From Cupriavidus pinatubonensis (GTDB lineage: Bacteria; Pseudomonadota; Gammaproteobacteria; Burkholderiales; Burkholderiaceae), in contig NZ_CP080767.1 of the NCBI RefSeq assembly GCF_019602855.1, forward strand, positions 62,001 to 126,000: DNA of 64,000 nt, read 5' to 3'. Within the stretch, counting starts at the first letter, position 1, and every line of letters starts with the position of its first letter. The position numbers and the translations under genes were made by a program. Positions 1-7,784 of the stretch are shown piece by piece. The notes beneath the pieces are model-generated. The model searched no databases. It worked only from the letters and a program-made list of their open reading frames with translations, and had not been told where the DNA came from.

Positions 1-121
1 GAGCATTACATTCACGGCGGCAGTCGGTAACGCCGCACCTCTGCATGCGGGTCGCTGCCGGTTGCTACGGCGGCGCCTGCGCGCAGCCGAGTGTTGCAGC
101 GCCACCGCACGCGATAGACGA

Positions 122-145
122 TAACCGCATATAATTATGCGGTTA
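122..145. promoter_or_regulatory. Palindromic operator with embedded -10 box upstream of MFS exporter
   Basis: Inverted repeat with perfect 9-base arms TAACCGCAT (122-130) and ATGCGGTTA (137-145) around a 6-base spacer. A consensus TATAAT hexamer lies at 130-135, inside the palindrome. It is about 100 bases upstream of the MFS gene. The arrangement fits a repressor (TetR or MarR type, by inference) blocking the exporter promoter. No matching regulator gene is present in the window; it may lie before base 1. Confidence 0.55.
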
Positions 146-245
146 CTGAATTAGCGTTTCCGGCTTCTTCCGCCACGGCCTTGCGCCGTCACTGCGCGGA
201 TCCATACCTGGCCGGTCAATTCCCCAGTTTCGCGTTAGCAGCCAC

Positions 246-1838
246 ATGGCTGCCGCTTGTCGTTGTCTGCCCATGTCCTCGCTTAACCCGGCCAGCCAGG
301 CCAACGCTTCCATTCCTCTTTCCCCCGCCCACGACCACCAGGCGATCATGCGCGTGATCGGCGGCATCGTGTTGTGCATCCTGCTCGCAGCGCTCGACCA
401 GACCGTGGTGATCCCGGCCGTGCCGGCCATTGCCAATGACCTGAACGGCTTCGGGCATCTGTCGTGGATCGTGACCTCCTATCTGATCACCTCGACCGTC
501 GCCACGCCGCTGTACGGCAAGCTGTCCGACAGCTTCGGCCGGCGCCGGCTGCTGATGGTGGCGATCACGCTGTTTATCCTGGCCTCGGTGGCATGCGCGA
601 TGGCGCAGTCGCTCGGTCAGCTGATCCTGTTCCGCGCGCTGCAAGGCATCGGCGGTGGCGGTTTGATGTCGCTCGCACAGGCGGCGATTGCCGACGTGGT
701 GGCGCCGCGCCAGCGCGGCCGTTATCAGGGCTACCTGGCCACGGTGTGGGCGGTGGCGTCGATTGCCGGTCCGCTCGTCGGTGGTTGGGTGTCGGACAAC
801 CTGTCGTGGCGCTGGCTGTTCTGGATCAACCTGCCGCTGGGCGGCCTGGCGATGCTGCTGTGCTACCGCGGCCTGGCCATGCTGCCCGTGCGCGGCGGCC
901 GTGCGCGCGTGGACTGGGTGGGCGCCCTGCTGCTGGCTGCGGCCATCGTCGCATTCCTGCTCGCGATGAGCTGGGGCGGCGATGTGTTCAACTGGATCTC
1001 GCCGCAACTGGGCCTGCTGGCGCTGGTGACGGTGGCCGCCGTGGCCGCGCTGGCGTGGCAGGAACGCCGCGCCGCCGACCCGATGCTGCCGCCGCGGCTC
1101 TTTGCCAACCGCGCCTATGTGATGGGCGTGGCCGCTTCGGCGCTGGCCGCGCTGAACATCTTCCTGTGCATCTTCGCCCTGCCACTGCATTTCCAGCTCG
1201 TGCGCGGCGCCGATGCGTCGATGTCGGGGCTGCTGGTGATGCCGTTCCTGCTGGCCACGGTGGCGGGCAATTTCATCGTGGCCTGGGTGGCGCCGCGCGT
1301 AGGACGCATGCGCGGCATCCTGACGGCCGGCTTCATCGCCGGCGCGATCGGGCTGGCCGTGCTGGCACTCGCTACGCCTGCCGTGCCGCTTGCCGTGGTG
1401 CTGCTGGCGATGAGCATCGGCGGTACAGGCCTCGGCATGGTCATGGTTGGCACGCTCATGAGCGTGCAGAACGTGCTGGAGCGCCGCGACACTGGCGCCG
1501 GCACCGGCGCGCTGCTGGTGCTGCGCTCGCTCGGCAGCGCTTTGGGCGGCGCGCTCGCCGGTACGCTGCTCACGCTTGAGTTCCGCCACGCCACGGCCGC
1601 TGCCGGTGTCTCGCAGGCGCTCGACCTCGGCGCGCTGCGGCATGGCAGCGAAGCGTTCGCGCAGCTTTCCCCGGCGGTGCGGCAGATCCTTTCGAACGGT
1701 GTCGAATCGGGCTTCCAGCTGATCTTTGCAGTAGGGGCCGTCGCCGCGCTGCTGGCGCTTGGCATCGTGCGTTGCATGCCGGACATCGAGCTGCGCGGCA
1801 GCGTCGCGGAACACGCCGCCAGTCTGGCCATGGACTGA
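246..1838 (+). CDS. MFS drug/solute exporter, DHA2 (EmrB/QacA) family
   Basis: Inner-membrane proton-coupled exporter of about 530 aa, the usual length for 14-helix DHA2 transporters. The first helix carries LDQTVVIPAVPAIANDL, the DHA2 motif after TM1, and the TM2-3 loop has GKLSDSFGRRR, the MFS motif A. Hydrophobic segments run to about residue 500. ATGs at 246, 273 and 348 are all in frame and none has a strong ribosome site, so the start is uncertain; the protein from 273 or 348 would keep all helices. The gene stands alone behind the palindromic promoter at 122-145. The substrate cannot be told from sequence; multidrug export is the family norm. Confidence 0.9.
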   Translation: MAAACRCLPMSSLNPASQANASIPLSPAHDHQAIMRVIGGIVLCILLAALDQTVVIPAVPAIANDLNGFGHLSWIVTSYLITSTVATPLYGKLSDSFGRRRLLMVAITLFILASVACAMAQSLGQLILFRALQGIGGGGLMSLAQAAIADVVAPRQRGRYQGYLATVWAVASIAGPLVGGWVSDNLSWRWLFWINLPLGGLAMLLCYRGLAMLPVRGGRARVDWVGALLLAAAIVAFLLAMSWGGDVFNWISPQLGLLALVTVAAVAALAWQERRAADPMLPPRLFANRAYVMGVAASALAALNIFLCIFALPLHFQLVRGADASMSGLLVMPFLLATVAGNFIVAWVAPRVGRMRGILTAGFIAGAIGLAVLALATPAVPLAVVLLAMSIGGTGLGMVMVGTLMSVQNVLERRDTGAGTGALLVLRSLGSALGGALAGTLLTLEFRHATAAAGVSQALDLGALRHGSEAFAQLSPAVRQILSNGVESGFQLIFAVGAVAALLALGIVRCMPDIELRGSVAEHAASLAMD

Positions 1839-1927
1839 GCTGCCTGCCGGCGCCGAGGCCGGCATCGGCGTAGACTATCGCGTACCCGATACAGCGAGCC
1901 GCCCCTTATGGAGACAGGAGACATCGC

Positions 1928-2566
1928 ATGAACCGCCGTCAGACCGCCCTCGCCGCTTCCGTGCGCCGTGCCATGTTTGCCACCGCGCTTGCACTCGCCG
2001 CCGCCAGTGCTGCACTGTTGCCGCATCCGGCGCGCGCCGCCGACAAGCCTGCCGCCATGCCGGCCGCAGCGCCGGCCGGCAACTGCCCGGCTTCGCTCAA
2101 CTTCCAGTTCCCGCGCCTGCAGGACGAGGCCCCGCAGAACCTGTGCCAGTACGCGGGCAAGGTCGTGCTGGTGGTCAACACCGCGAGCTATTGCGGTTTC
2201 ACGCCGCAATATGAAGGGCTGGAAGCGCTGTACAGCAAGTACCGCGACCGCGGGCTGGTGGTGCTGGGCTTCCCGTCCAACGACTTCTCGCAGGAGCCGG
2301 GCTCGTCCAAGGAGATCGCAGACTTCTGCTACAACACCTACGGCGTCAAGTTCCCAATGCTGGGCAAGTCCCACGTGCGTGGCGGTGATGTCAATCCGAT
2401 GTACGCGCTGCTGGCAAAGGAAACCGGCACCGCGCCGAAGTGGAACTTCTACAAGTACCTGATCGACCGCAGCGGCAACGTGGTGGGCAGCTACAACAGC
2501 ATGACGAAGCCCGACGACAAGCAGTTCGTGGCGAAGATCGAGCAGTTGCTGTCCAGCCCGCGCTGA
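1928..2566 (+). CDS. Glutathione peroxidase family protein, exported
   Basis: Thiol peroxidase that reduces peroxides, here probably in the periplasm. Residues 1-38 form a signal peptide ending ARA-AD. The GPx domain follows, with the peroxidatic cysteine C89 in NTASYCGFTPQYEGLE and W172-N173 in KWNFYKYL of the catalytic tetrad. The tetrad glutamine position (family FPCNQF) reads FPSNDF here, so Gln is replaced by Asp119. The start is well supported by AGGAG eight bases before ATG. A -10-like TAGACT lies near 1872 and the intrinsic terminator at 2595-2622 closes a single-gene unit. Thioredoxin rather than glutathione is likely the reductant, as for most bacterial members (inference). Confidence 0.9.
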   Translation: MNRRQTALAASVRRAMFATALALAAASAALLPHPARAADKPAAMPAAAPAGNCPASLNFQFPRLQDEAPQNLCQYAGKVVLVVNTASYCGFTPQYEGLEALYSKYRDRGLVVLGFPSNDFSQEPGSSKEIADFCYNTYGVKFPMLGKSHVRGGDVNPMYALLAKETGTAPKWNFYKYLIDRSGNVVGSYNSMTKPDDKQFVAKIEQLLSSPR

Positions 2567-2594
2567 GCGGCCCGCATCCTGTCTTTCGCTTGCG

Positions 2595-2622
2595 ACAGCC
2601 CGGCTTTGGCCGGGCTGTTTTG
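2595..2622 (+). terminator. Intrinsic terminator after glutathione peroxidase
   Basis: Ten-base perfect arms ACAGCCCGGC (2595-2604) and GCCGGGCTGT (2609-2618) with a 4-base loop, followed by TTTTG. Lies 28 bases after the peroxidase stop. Confidence 0.85.
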
Positions 2623-2702
2623 CTTGTGGAGCTTGATTTGCATCAAGCACACATTGCCGCGCGCTGATTAACGTCGCCGCTTTGAGACGGCGGAGCGGCA
2701 CG

Positions 2703-3494
2703 ATGGGCATCACCTTGTACAACACGGACGGGCATACCTGCCTGATGTTTGCCGACCTGGTCGAGGAAGCGCATGGAGAAGTGGTGCAGACCAACCAGTT
2801 CCTGGTCGTCGACCACGGCCACGGCGCGCTGATCGATCCCGGCGGACACATGACCTACAGCGAGCTGTACCTGGCCATCAGCCGCTATTTCCCGCCCAAG
2901 CAACTCGACTACGTGCTCGCTTCGCACGCCGATCCCGATATCGTCGCCTCGGTCGGGCGCTGGCTGACGGGCTCGGATTGCCAGGTTCTCATCTCGAAAG
3001 TGTGGGCGCGCTTTCTGCCGCATTTCTGTCAGGCGGGGAAGACGAACGGGCGTATCGTCACCATTCCCGACGCGGGCACGCATATCCCGCTGGGCCGTGG
3101 TTCGCTGGTCGCCGTGCCCGCGCATTTCCTGCATTCCGAGGGCAACTTCCAGTTCTACGACCCCATCAGCAAGATCCTGTTCTCGGGCGATCTCGGCGCA
3201 GCCATGACGAGCGCCGCTGAGGCCGGCGCCACGGTTACGGATTTCGATGCGCACGTAGCGCGCATGCTGCCGTTCCACCAGCGCTATATGAGCGGCAATC
3301 GCGCCTGCCGGCTGTGGGCGGCGATGGCGCGCACGCTCGACATCGAATGGATCGTGCCGCAGCACGGGCCGTCGTTTCGCGGTGCGGCCATGGTCGCGCG
3401 CTTTATCGACTGGGTCGATGGCCTGCAATGCGGGCTGGACCTGCTCACGCCGAACCACTACCGCGTGCCGCCCGCCCACACCGTCACGGACTGA
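2703..3494 (+). CDS. MBL-fold protein of the oxygen-binding di-iron (ODP) type
   Basis: Soluble 263-aa metallo-beta-lactamase-fold protein resembling the di-iron domain of flavodiiron proteins without a flavodoxin domain. Visible candidate metal ligands are H75, D77 and D79 in SHADPDIV, H144 in HFLHSEGNF, D163 in FSGDLGAA and H221 in PQHGPSF. The usual HxExDH motif is therefore HxDxDI, with one histidine lost, as seen in ODP-type homologues that I recall. I chose the ATG at 2703; a TTG 21 bases upstream is also open. It converges on the racemase-like gene with 7 bases between stops. O2 or NO sensing or reduction is possible but unproven. Confidence 0.75.
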   Translation: MGITLYNTDGHTCLMFADLVEEAHGEVVQTNQFLVVDHGHGALIDPGGHMTYSELYLAISRYFPPKQLDYVLASHADPDIVASVGRWLTGSDCQVLISKVWARFLPHFCQAGKTNGRIVTIPDAGTHIPLGRGSLVAVPAHFLHSEGNFQFYDPISKILFSGDLGAAMTSAAEAGATVTDFDAHVARMLPFHQRYMSGNRACRLWAAMARTLDIEWIVPQHGPSFRGAAMVARFIDWVDGLQCGLDLLTPNHYRVPPAHTVTD

Positions 3495-3501
3495 TCCGTC
3501 C

Positions 3502-4239
3502 TCAGGCGAGCAGCTGTGCCAGCGCCGATGGCAGGCCGGCGTTTGGCTTGCGCGGCGGGCGCGCAAAGCTGCCTTCGCGCGTGCTGCCGGGCTGCAGGGC
3601 CACGAGCGATTCGCAATGACGCACGGCGCTGCTGACGCCATCGACAACCGGCACCGGAATGCGGCCTTTGAGCGAGCGGGCCAGTCCCGCAAGCGGCGCG
3701 CCGGCGACGATGATCACGTCGGCGCCATCCTGACGCACGGCTTGCAGACTCAGTTCTTCCAACCGCGCAGCATGGTCTTCTTGCACGCTGCCGATATCGC
3801 GCAGCGGCTCCTGCAGCGAGCGGATGCTCGCCAGGCGCGAGGACAGCCCATTGCTCGCCACGCATTCGCGATACCACGCCTCGATGCGATGCGAGATCGC
3901 GATGATCGAGAAGCGCTGGCCGAGCAGGCATGCACTGGCCAGCGCGGCTTCGGTCATGCCGACCACGGGCACGTCGAACAGCTCCTTGAGTCCGGCCAGG
4001 CCCGGGTCGCCGAAGGCAGCGACGACGAGACCATCGAACTTGCCGGCGTGCTCGGCCGCGGCGCATGCAGTCGCGTAGCCGCCGACTAGCGCCTCGAAGC
4101 GCGTTTCGATATACGCCACGCCGAACGGCGCGGTCGCCATGGTGATGTTCGTTTCGGGCGAGGCGGTGCGCAGGGCTTCCGCGTGAATCAGGTCGGTGAC
4201 CGACTCGCTGATGTTGGGGTTGACGATCAGGAGGTTCAT
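3502..4239 (-). CDS. Asp/Glu/hydantoin racemase family protein lacking catalytic cysteines
   Basis: 245-aa cytoplasmic protein of the aspartate/glutamate/hydantoin racemase superfamily, shown by the N-terminal LIVNPNIS and the AFGDPGL motif. In hydantoin racemases the two acid/base cysteines lie in ACFGDPGL and GCAGM; here the positions are A75 (VVAAFGDPGL) and G180 (IVAGAPLAG), so neither thiol is present. A classical two-cysteine racemisation is not expected; the protein may catalyse another step or act in another role. It is the last gene of a minus-strand run with the hydantoinase 23 bases upstream, which suggests a role in the same pathway. Confidence 0.8.
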   Translation of the reverse strand: MNLLIVNPNISESVTDLIHAEALRTASPETNITMATAPFGVAYIETRFEALVGGYATACAAAEHAGKFDGLVVAAFGDPGLAGLKELFDVPVVGMTEAALASACLLGQRFSIIAISHRIEAWYRECVASNGLSSRLASIRSLQEPLRDIGSVQEDHAARLEELSLQAVRQDGADVIIVAGAPLAGLARSLKGRIPVPVVDGVSSAVRHCESLVALQPGSTREGSFARPPRKPNAGLPSALAQLLA

Positions 4240-4262
4240 ATCGGGTTTGCGATGGTTCGGGT

Positions 4263-5690
4263 TCAGACCTCGGGTTGGCCGGCTTCGAGGAACCTGCCGC
4301 GTCCGGCTGCGGGCTCCAGGTACTCGCCATCGCGCACCAGCATGTCGCCGCGCGAGAAGCAGGTCACGGGCCAGCCGGTGACGTCGAGGCCTTCATACGG
4401 CGTGTAGTCGACAGCATGGTGCAGCGCGCTGTTGGTGATGCGCACCTTGCGCGCCGGATCCCACAGCACGATGTCTGCATCGGCGCCGACGGCAATGGTG
4501 CCCTTGCGCGGATACAGGCCGTAGATCTTGGCCGGGCGGTATGAGGTCAGCTCGACGAACTGGTGCAGCGACAGCTTGCCCTGAGCGACGCCGTCGAACA
4601 GCAGCGGCAGGCGCGTTTCGATGCCCGGCACGCCGTTGGGAATGTGATCGAACGAATGCTCGGTGCTACCGCCAAGCTTCTTGCCTTCCGGATCGTCGTA
4701 ATTGAACGGCGCATGGTCCGACGAGAACACGCTGAATACGCCGTTCACCAGCGCACGCCACACGGCGGCCTGGTTCTCCGGATCGCGCGGCGGAGGGCTG
4801 CACACGCACTTGGCGCCTTCATAGCCATCGTCGCCGGGCAGGCCCATGTCGTCCGCGGTGAGGTACAGGTACTGCGGGCAGGTCTCGGCCAGGATCTTCA
4901 GTCCCCTGCCCTGCGCCCAGCGAATCTGCTCGATCGCCTCCTTGCCCGACACATGCACGATCAGGATTGGCACGTCGACGAGTTCCGCGAACGTGATGGC
5001 GCGGTGCGTGGCCTCGCGCTCGACCGGAGCGGGACGCGCGAGCCCGTGGAAACGCGGGGCGATGCGCCCTTCGCCGGTCAGCTTGTCGGTCAGCCACGAG
5101 ATGCAGTCCGAGTTTTCCGCGTGGACCATCACGAGCGCCTTGTGTTCGCGCGCGACGTCCAGCACTTCCAGCATCTCGCGATCCGACAGCTTGAGGTCGT
5201 CATAGGTCATGTAGACCTTGAACGAGGTATAGCCCTTGCGGATCAGCGAGGGCAGTTCGTCCTGCAGCACGGTGGGGGTTGGGTCGGCCACGATCAGGTG
5301 GAACGCGTAGTCGATCACGGCGCGGCCTTCGGCGCGGCGATGGTAGTCCGCCACCGCGGCCTTGAGCGAAGCGCCCTTTTCCTGCGCGGCGAACGGGATC
5401 ACCGTGGTGGTGCCGCCGCACACAGCCGCGCGCGTACCGGTGAAGAAATCATCGGCCATGCGCATGCCGTCGGGCATGGGCTGGTCCAGGTGGCAGTGGC
5501 CGTCGACGCCGCCGGGCAGCGCGAGCAGGCCGGTGGCATCGACTTCACGGTTGCCTTGCGGCAAACCGTGGCCGAGCGCGACGATGCGGCCGTCGCGCAC
5601 GCCGATATCGCACTGGAAGCGGTCCGAAGCGGTGACCACGTCGGCATTGCGGATCACCAGGTCTAGGTTGTTGTCTGCGGGCATGGTCAT
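4263..5690 (-). CDS. Dihydropyrimidinase / D-hydantoinase
   Basis: Zinc-dependent cyclic amidohydrolase that opens dihydropyrimidine, hydantoin or related cyclic imide rings to N-carbamoyl (or half-amide) acids. All hallmarks of the amidohydrolase family are visible: DGHCH with H65 and H67, the carbamylated lysine K158 in SFKVYMTYDD, H190 in MVHAEN, H246 in IVHVSGK and D325 in SSDHAPF. At 475 aa it has normal length. It lies between the racemase-like gene (23 bases) and the decarboxylase/isomerase-like gene (30 bases), so the three are probably co-transcribed. An ATG six bases inside (MPADNN) is an alternative start. The exact ring substrate cannot be read from sequence. Confidence 0.88.
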   Translation of the reverse strand: MTMPADNNLDLVIRNADVVTASDRFQCDIGVRDGRIVALGHGLPQGNREVDATGLLALPGGVDGHCHLDQPMPDGMRMADDFFTGTRAAVCGGTTTVIPFAAQEKGASLKAAVADYHRRAEGRAVIDYAFHLIVADPTPTVLQDELPSLIRKGYTSFKVYMTYDDLKLSDREMLEVLDVAREHKALVMVHAENSDCISWLTDKLTGEGRIAPRFHGLARPAPVEREATHRAITFAELVDVPILIVHVSGKEAIEQIRWAQGRGLKILAETCPQYLYLTADDMGLPGDDGYEGAKCVCSPPPRDPENQAAVWRALVNGVFSVFSSDHAPFNYDDPEGKKLGGSTEHSFDHIPNGVPGIETRLPLLFDGVAQGKLSLHQFVELTSYRPAKIYGLYPRKGTIAVGADADIVLWDPARKVRITNSALHHAVDYTPYEGLDVTGWPVTCFSRGDMLVRDGEYLEPAAGRGRFLEAGQPEV

Positions 5691-5720
5691 GACTCCGGTT
5701 CGTTGCCTCTGTACTCTGCC

Positions 5721-6449
5721 TTACTGGACTTCGCGGAACAGACGACCCCAGCCGGTCAGCGCGCGCGTGTCGACGCCAGCCAGGCGCAGCGACTTCCACA
5801 CCACGGTGGAGATGGTGTCGTACACGGGAATGCCGGTCTCGGCTTCCAGCGCTTCCACCAGGTGCGCGGCGCGCAGGTTGGTGCAGAACGTGGTGATGGC
5901 CTGCGGCTTGTCCTTGGCGAGTTCGCGCACCATGGTACGGATGGTGTCTTCCTCGACCTCGGCGAAGCTGTAGTTCACGTGCAGTTCCAGATGGCGTTCG
6001 AGCGAGCAATCGAAGCCGCTGCGCGCGTAGTTGGCGACGATGCGCTGCTGCACGTCATTGAGGTACGGCGTGGCCAGGCCGAAGCGGCGCGCGCCGGTCT
6101 TTTCGAGGATTTCGTTCAGTGCCAGTACCGAGGTGGTGGCGGGGATGCCGGTGGCTTCGGTGATCTGCTTGCACAGCGCTTCATCCTTGTCGAAGCCGAG
6201 CCAGCCCGACGAGGTGCCGTTCCACGCGATCACGTCGACACGCGCGTCGGCCAGCAGGCGCGCTGCGGCAAGGATCTTCTCGAGATCGAACTGGCCCAGT
6301 GCCTGGTCGCGCAGCGAGATCTCGGTAACGGTAAAGCGCGAGAAATGCGCGCTCACGTTGGGCAAGCCGCTGACCATCGCGCTGGTAATCGGTTCGAGCG
6401 CGGTATTGGAAGACGGCGTCAGCATGCCGAGGCGGATTTGCTTGGTCAT
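5721..6449 (-). CDS. Arylmalonate decarboxylase / maleate isomerase-type Asp/Glu racemase fold protein
   Basis: 242-aa protein of the AMDase/maleate cis-trans isomerase branch, recognised by the N-terminal RLGMLTPSSNTALEP. The first catalytic position, cysteine in maleate isomerases and Asp racemases, is Gly78 in the motif NGTSSGW; the second cysteine is present as C189 in TTFCTNLRA. A Gly/Cys pair is the arrangement of arylmalonate decarboxylase, so decarboxylation of a malonate-type intermediate is a reasonable alternative to isomerisation. I chose the ATG at 6449; an upstream ATG at 6485 would add 12 residues not typical of the family. It starts the probable operon with hydantoinase and the racemase-like gene. 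Confidence 0.75.
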   Translation of the reverse strand: MTKQIRLGMLTPSSNTALEPITSAMVSGLPNVSAHFSRFTVTEISLRDQALGQFDLEKILAAARLLADARVDVIAWNGTSSGWLGFDKDEALCKQITEATGIPATTSVLALNEILEKTGARRFGLATPYLNDVQQRIVANYARSGFDCSLERHLELHVNYSFAEVEEDTIRTMVRELAKDKPQAITTFCTNLRAAHLVEALEAETGIPVYDTISTVVWKSLRLAGVDTRALTGWGRLFREVQ

Positions 6450-6514
6450 TGGAGGTGTTCTCAGGAGTGGTGCGGACGCCGTCATCGGCGTCTCGCAAGT
6501 TGTTGTGTAGTGGC

Positions 6515-7708
6515 TTACTGTTCGGGCTTGTCGTTGAAGGCGAGCGCGGTGCCGGGCACGCGCTGGCTCGTGTGTGCCAGTTCGAGCTCCTTCTGCAGCG
6601 CGGCCTGCCGGGCTGCATCGGGATGCACGGTATTGCCGGCCTGCAGCGCGGGTAGCAAATAGTCGTTCACCATGCGCCGGTACAGGTCGAGGTACGCCGC
6701 GTCACGCAGGCCGCCTTGCGTGGACATGATGCTGTTCATCACGACGACGGCGTTCTGCCTGGGCAGCACAGTGATGAACTGGCCCTTGTAGCCCATGGCG
6801 CTGAACTCGCGCTCGCTCTTTACGATGTTGTTGATCCAGCAGTAGAAGCCGTAGTCCGGCGCCGGGCCGGACGGCGTGGTCATGCGCGCGACCCATGAGG
6901 CCGGCACGACCTGCTGGCCGTTCCAGCGGCCCTGGTTCAGCATCAGCATGCCGAGCCGCGCCATGTCGATCGAGCGCAGGCGCAGGCCCCAGCCGCCGGA
7001 CACAGCGCCCTTGCCGTCGGCGCCGTCCCAGCGGTAGTGCTGCATGCCGAGCGGCTTGAACAGGCGCTGTTCGGCGTATTGCTGTTCGGGCAGCCCCGTG
7101 ACCTGGCTGACGGTGGCGCCGACCAGCACCGGGTTCACGTCGATGTAGTCGAACTCCTTGCCGGGCGCGACACGCACGCTGGCGGACGCCGCGACCTTGA
7201 GCCGGTCGGGCACGCCGTAGTACAGCGTGTCGGTGCCTTCCACAAGCTTGTACGACAGGCCACTCGACATCGACATCAGATGGCGCAGCTGGATTGCTTT
7301 CTTGTCGGCGAGAGCAGGGGCCAGGTCGGGGCGCGCAGCCGCGAGGCGCTGCGCGGGCGTGTCTTCGGCGCTGAGCTTGCCGTCGCCGACCAGTGTGCCA
7401 ACCAGCAGTGCGCTGATGAATTTCGTGACGGAGTACAACTCGTGGTTGTAGTCACGCGAGAGGCCGTCGCCGTAGCGCTCGAACACGAGCTTGCCGTCCT
7501 TGATGACGAGCAGGCTGCGCACGTCGAGCTTGTCGCGGCGAATCCATTCGGACAGCGCAACGAGTTTCGCTGAATCGACGCCGACCGCTTCAGGCTGCGC
7601 ACTCGGAATGCCATCGGCCGGGCGAGCGGGCGCCGCCGGAGCGGCGTGGACTTGCAGGGCGCCCAGCGCAAGCACGGCGCCGGCCAGCAGGCGGGAAATG
7701 CGGGTCAT
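6515..7708 (-). CDS. Exported serine hydrolase, class C beta-lactamase family
   Basis: 397-aa secreted hydrolase of the beta-lactamase/esterase/6-aminohexanoate-dimer-hydrolase superfamily. Residues 1-22 form a signal peptide ending VHA-A. The nucleophile motif SxxK is S93-VT-K96 in YSVTKFISAL, and the downstream tyrosine motif region YIDVNPVLVG fits the YxN element. The C-terminal part lacks an obvious HxG/KTG triad; GYKGQF near residue 317 occupies that place. It sits between the MFS importer and the decarboxylase-like gene on the same strand, so it may release a small amide or ester in the periplasm for uptake. True beta-lactam hydrolysis is unlikely. Confidence 0.82.
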   Translation of the reverse strand: MTRISRLLAGAVLALGALQVHAAPAAPARPADGIPSAQPEAVGVDSAKLVALSEWIRRDKLDVRSLLVIKDGKLVFERYGDGLSRDYNHELYSVTKFISALLVGTLVGDGKLSAEDTPAQRLAAARPDLAPALADKKAIQLRHLMSMSSGLSYKLVEGTDTLYYGVPDRLKVAASASVRVAPGKEFDYIDVNPVLVGATVSQVTGLPEQQYAEQRLFKPLGMQHYRWDGADGKGAVSGGWGLRLRSIDMARLGMLMLNQGRWNGQQVVPASWVARMTTPSGPAPDYGFYCWINNIVKSEREFSAMGYKGQFITVLPRQNAVVVMNSIMSTQGGLRDAAYLDLYRRMVNDYLLPALQAGNTVHPDAARQAALQKELELAHTSQRVPGTALAFNDKPEQ

Positions 7709-7784
7709 GGTGTGTCTCCTCCACCGCCGCGTGGACCGTCGGACGGACCGGCGCGGCGGATACAGCGTTGCTGGGGGAAGGTCG

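Noticed and set aside
216..1865. Long minus-strand frame opposite the MFS exporter
   Set aside because: No recognisable domain, extreme Arg/His/Gln content, antisense to a clear 14-TM transporter.
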